Source: an uncultured Elioraea sp. (lineage in GTDB: Bacteria > Pseudomonadota > Alphaproteobacteria > Acetobacterales > Acetobacteraceae). From it: a stretch of 7,386 nucleotides of DNA. The DNA lies in assembly GCA_937995555.1 (NCBI GenBank), contig CALKJX010000329.1, positions 1-7,386 on the forward strand. The letters run 5' to 3'. This document shows positions 6,628 to 7,386 of this stretch, piece by piece (the first letter of the stretch is position 1; each line of letters begins with the position of its first letter). The position numbers were made by a program, and so were the translations under genes. A model generated the notes under the pieces. The model saw only the letters and a list, made by a program, of their open reading frames with translations, was not told the DNA's origin and did no database searches.

Positions 6628-7386
6628 ATGCCGACTGCGAAGAAGCCCGCGGCGAAGGCCGCGCCTGCCAAGGCGGCCCCGGCCGCAATTCCGGTGGGGG
6701 TCGAGGAGGGTGATCCCGCGCCCGCGTTCTCGCTCGCGGCGACAGGCGGCCGGACGGTCAGCCTCGCGGCCATGAAGGGCAAGCCGTTCGTGCTCTATTT
6801 CTATCCCAAGGCCGACACGCCCGGCTGCACGACCGAAGCCTGCGCGTTCAACGAGGCCCTGACGCAGTTCAAGGGGCTGGGGCTCGACGTGATCGGTGTG
6901 AGCCCGGACAAGATGCCGGCGATCGAGAAGTTCGCCGGGAAGTACGGGCTGACGTTTCCCCTGGCCTCGGATCCCGAGAACAAGACCGCCCAGGCCTATG
7001 GCGCCTGGGGCGAGAAGGTGTTCATGGGCCGGAGGTCGATCGGGCTGATCCGCAGCACGTTCCTGGTGGATGCCCAGGGCAAGGTCGCCAAGGTGTGGAA
7101 GAAGGTGAAGGTGGACGGCCACGCCGCGTCGGTGCTGGAGGCGGCGAAGAACCTCTCGTTGTGGCGGGGGGCCGCAAGGCCCCCCACACCCCCCTGGAGG
7201 GGCGCGGGCCGCGACCAACGGGAGCAGCCCCCAGGTGCAGGGGGGCCGGGGGACCCGCGTGGTCCCCCGGGGCATCATTCTTCGTCTTCGCGCAGCACGA
7301 TCGCATCGCCGACGGCGACGCGTCCGCCCTCCTCGATGCGCCCATACACGCCGAGGTCCACGTGGCCGAACCGCTCGCGCAGCGCC
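6628..7386 (+). CDS. bcp: PrxQ/BCP-type thiol peroxidase (peroxiredoxin), frame open past the window edge
   Basis: A thioredoxin-dependent peroxidase that reduces hydrogen peroxide and organic hydroperoxides in the cytoplasm. The peroxiredoxin core spans residues of about 24-176: YFYPKADTPGCTTEAC carries the P-x-x-x-T-x-x-C active site, with Pro60, Thr64 and peroxidatic Cys67. Cys72, five residues later, is the resolving cysteine typical of atypical 2-Cys BCP enzymes. Arg142 in IRSTFLVD is the conserved active-site arginine. VWKKVKVDGHAASVLEAAKNL is the normal family ending. Residues 5-20 are a Lys/Ala/Pro-rich tail not needed for catalysis. The start is set by a strong ribosome binding site; glnE ends 14 nt upstream, implying one operon. 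Oddly, no stop follows residue 176. The frame continues for at least 77 residues of Pro/Arg/Gly/Ser-rich sequence through two hairpins and antisense over the MOSC gene, with no stop in any plus frame up to 7386. I infer a lost stop or a sequence error near codons 177-179; the functional enzyme probably ends around 7155-7164. Confidence 0.93.
   Translation, partial: MPTAKKPAAKAAPAKAAPAAIPVGVEEGDPAPAFSLAATGGRTVSLAAMKGKPFVLYFYPKADTPGCTTEACAFNEALTQFKGLGLDVIGVSPDKMPAIEKFAGKYGLTFPLASDPENKTAQAYGAWGEKVFMGRRSIGLIRSTFLVDAQGKVAKVWKKVKVDGHAASVLEAAKNLSLWRGAARPPTPPWRGAGRDQREQPPGAGGPGDPRGPPGHHSSSSRSTIASPTATRPPSSMRPYTPRSTWPNRSRSA
7166..7185 (+). terminator. Strong GC hairpin after the peroxiredoxin gene
   Basis: A perfect 8-bp stem (GGGGGGCC at 7166-7173 with GGCCCCCC at 7178-7185) is closed by a GCAA loop, a GNRA tetraloop that stabilises RNA hairpins. 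It begins about 10 bases after the end of peroxiredoxin homology. No T run follows; instead there is ACACCCCCCTGGAGGGG (7186-7202). It is therefore not a textbook intrinsic terminator, but stem strength and position at the end of the glnE-peroxiredoxin unit fit a terminator or a 3'-end stabilising hairpin. Confidence 0.6.
7246..7270 (-). terminator. Strong GC hairpin after the MOSC gene
   Basis: A perfect 10-bp stem (CCGGGGGACC at 7246-7255 with GGTCCCCCGG at 7261-7270) encloses a 5-base loop. On the minus strand it begins 4 bases after the MOSC stop codon and is followed directly by CCCCCCTG (7245-7238) and then a G run, with no T run. Its position makes it the likely 3' end of the MOSC transcript. 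Being symmetric, it could also act on plus-strand transcripts that pass the first hairpin. Confidence 0.6.
7275..7386 (-). CDS. MOSC-domain protein, C-terminal 36 residues only
   Basis: The minus-strand frame entering from the right edge ends with TGA at 7277-7275 and reads ALRERFGHVDLGVYGRIEEG, then GRVAVGDAIVLREDEE. The pattern G-V-Y-G-R-I-x-E-G-G-R-V-x-V-G-D-x-I is the last strand region of the MOSC beta-barrel, a domain found in molybdenum-cofactor sulfurases and in small stand-alone proteins such as YiiM, thought to handle sulfur or molybdenum cofactor. The catalytic part, including any conserved cysteine, lies outside the window, so neither the subtype nor activity can be judged. It is convergent with the peroxiredoxin gene, with a hairpin 4 bases beyond its stop. 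The other minus-strand frames here lack recognisable homology. Confidence 0.7.
   Translation of the reverse strand, partial: ALRERFGHVDLGVYGRIEEGGRVAVGDAIVLREDEE

Larger units (their letters stand above)
7166..7270. repeat. Pair of inverted hairpin + CCCCCCTG + G-run elements between convergent genes
   Basis: Read on the plus strand from 7166, the order is hairpin, ACA, CCCCCCTG (7189-7196), GA, GGGG (7199-7202). Read on the minus strand from 7270, the order is hairpin, CCCCCCTG (7245-7238), CACCT, GGGGG (7232-7228). The two halves share architecture and an 8-base core but not the exact stem sequence, and they face each other. This suggests two diverged copies of one 3'-end repeat type, each belonging to the gene it follows. 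Whether the element is repeated elsewhere in the genome cannot be seen from this window. Confidence 0.5.

Noticed and set aside
3635..6688. 1017-residue open frame antisense to the whole of glnE
   Set aside because: Its sequence is Arg/Gly/His/Gln-rich with no recognisable domain or hydrophobic core. Long antisense frames are expected opposite genes with G/C-rich third positions, and glnE is certain on the other strand.
6622..7278. Minus-strand open frame opposite the peroxiredoxin gene
   Set aside because: It lies opposite a peroxiredoxin with complete active-site motifs and crosses both hairpins; no domain is recognisable, and the MOSC frame is a different one.
1..7386. CRISPR arrays, tRNA or rRNA genes, transposase or insertion sequence ends, phage or toxin-antitoxin genes
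   Set aside because: No regularly spaced repeats, cloverleaf-like sequence, conserved rRNA segments, transposase motifs or terminal inverted repeats were seen in reading both strands.

Overview
The window is very GC-rich DNA with strongly G/C-biased third codon positions. The gene content and the style of the proteins point to an alphaproteobacterium. The best guess is Rhodospirillales/Acetobacteraceae, judged from the large AsmA-like envelope protein, the GlnE sequence, a Lys/Ala-rich N-terminus on a BCP-type peroxiredoxin, and C-run hairpins at gene ends. The family assignment is inference; no rRNA or other phylogenetic marker is present.

Layout from left to right. Positions 1-470 hold no intact gene. 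On the minus strand there is what looks like the decayed or truncated N-terminus of a chemotaxis transducer (about 190-408), and then a possible start of another membrane or secreted protein running off the left edge (1-89). Positions 471-3638 (minus) encode a 1055-residue AsmA/YhdP-like envelope protein with an N-terminal membrane anchor. Only 35-53 bp separate its start from the divergently transcribed glnE (3692-6613, plus), the two-headed adenylyltransferase/adenylyl-removase that controls glutamine synthetase. glnE is followed after 14 nt by a PrxQ/BCP-type peroxiredoxin (6628 onward, plus). The peroxiredoxin's ribosome binding site overlaps the glnE stop codon, so the two are very probably one transcription unit. 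The right edge holds the last 36 codons of a convergent MOSC-domain protein (minus, stop at 7275-7277).

The most unusual stretch is the peroxiredoxin-MOSC junction (7156-7274). The peroxiredoxin homology ends near residue 176, but no stop codon occurs in any plus-strand frame from there to the window edge. The frame therefore runs through two strong hairpins and antisense into the MOSC gene. The two hairpins sit in opposite orientation, one after each gene end, and each is followed on its own strand by CCCCCCTG and then a G run. They look like a matched pair of convergent terminators or a family of 3'-end repeats.

The main genes are housekeeping (nitrogen regulation, peroxide detoxification, envelope biogenesis, a MOSC sulfur-carrier-type domain). 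I see no CRISPR array, RNA gene, transposase, phage gene or evident new defence or biosynthetic system. The points worth following are stop loss, 3'-end hairpin architecture and gene decay, not a new multi-gene system.
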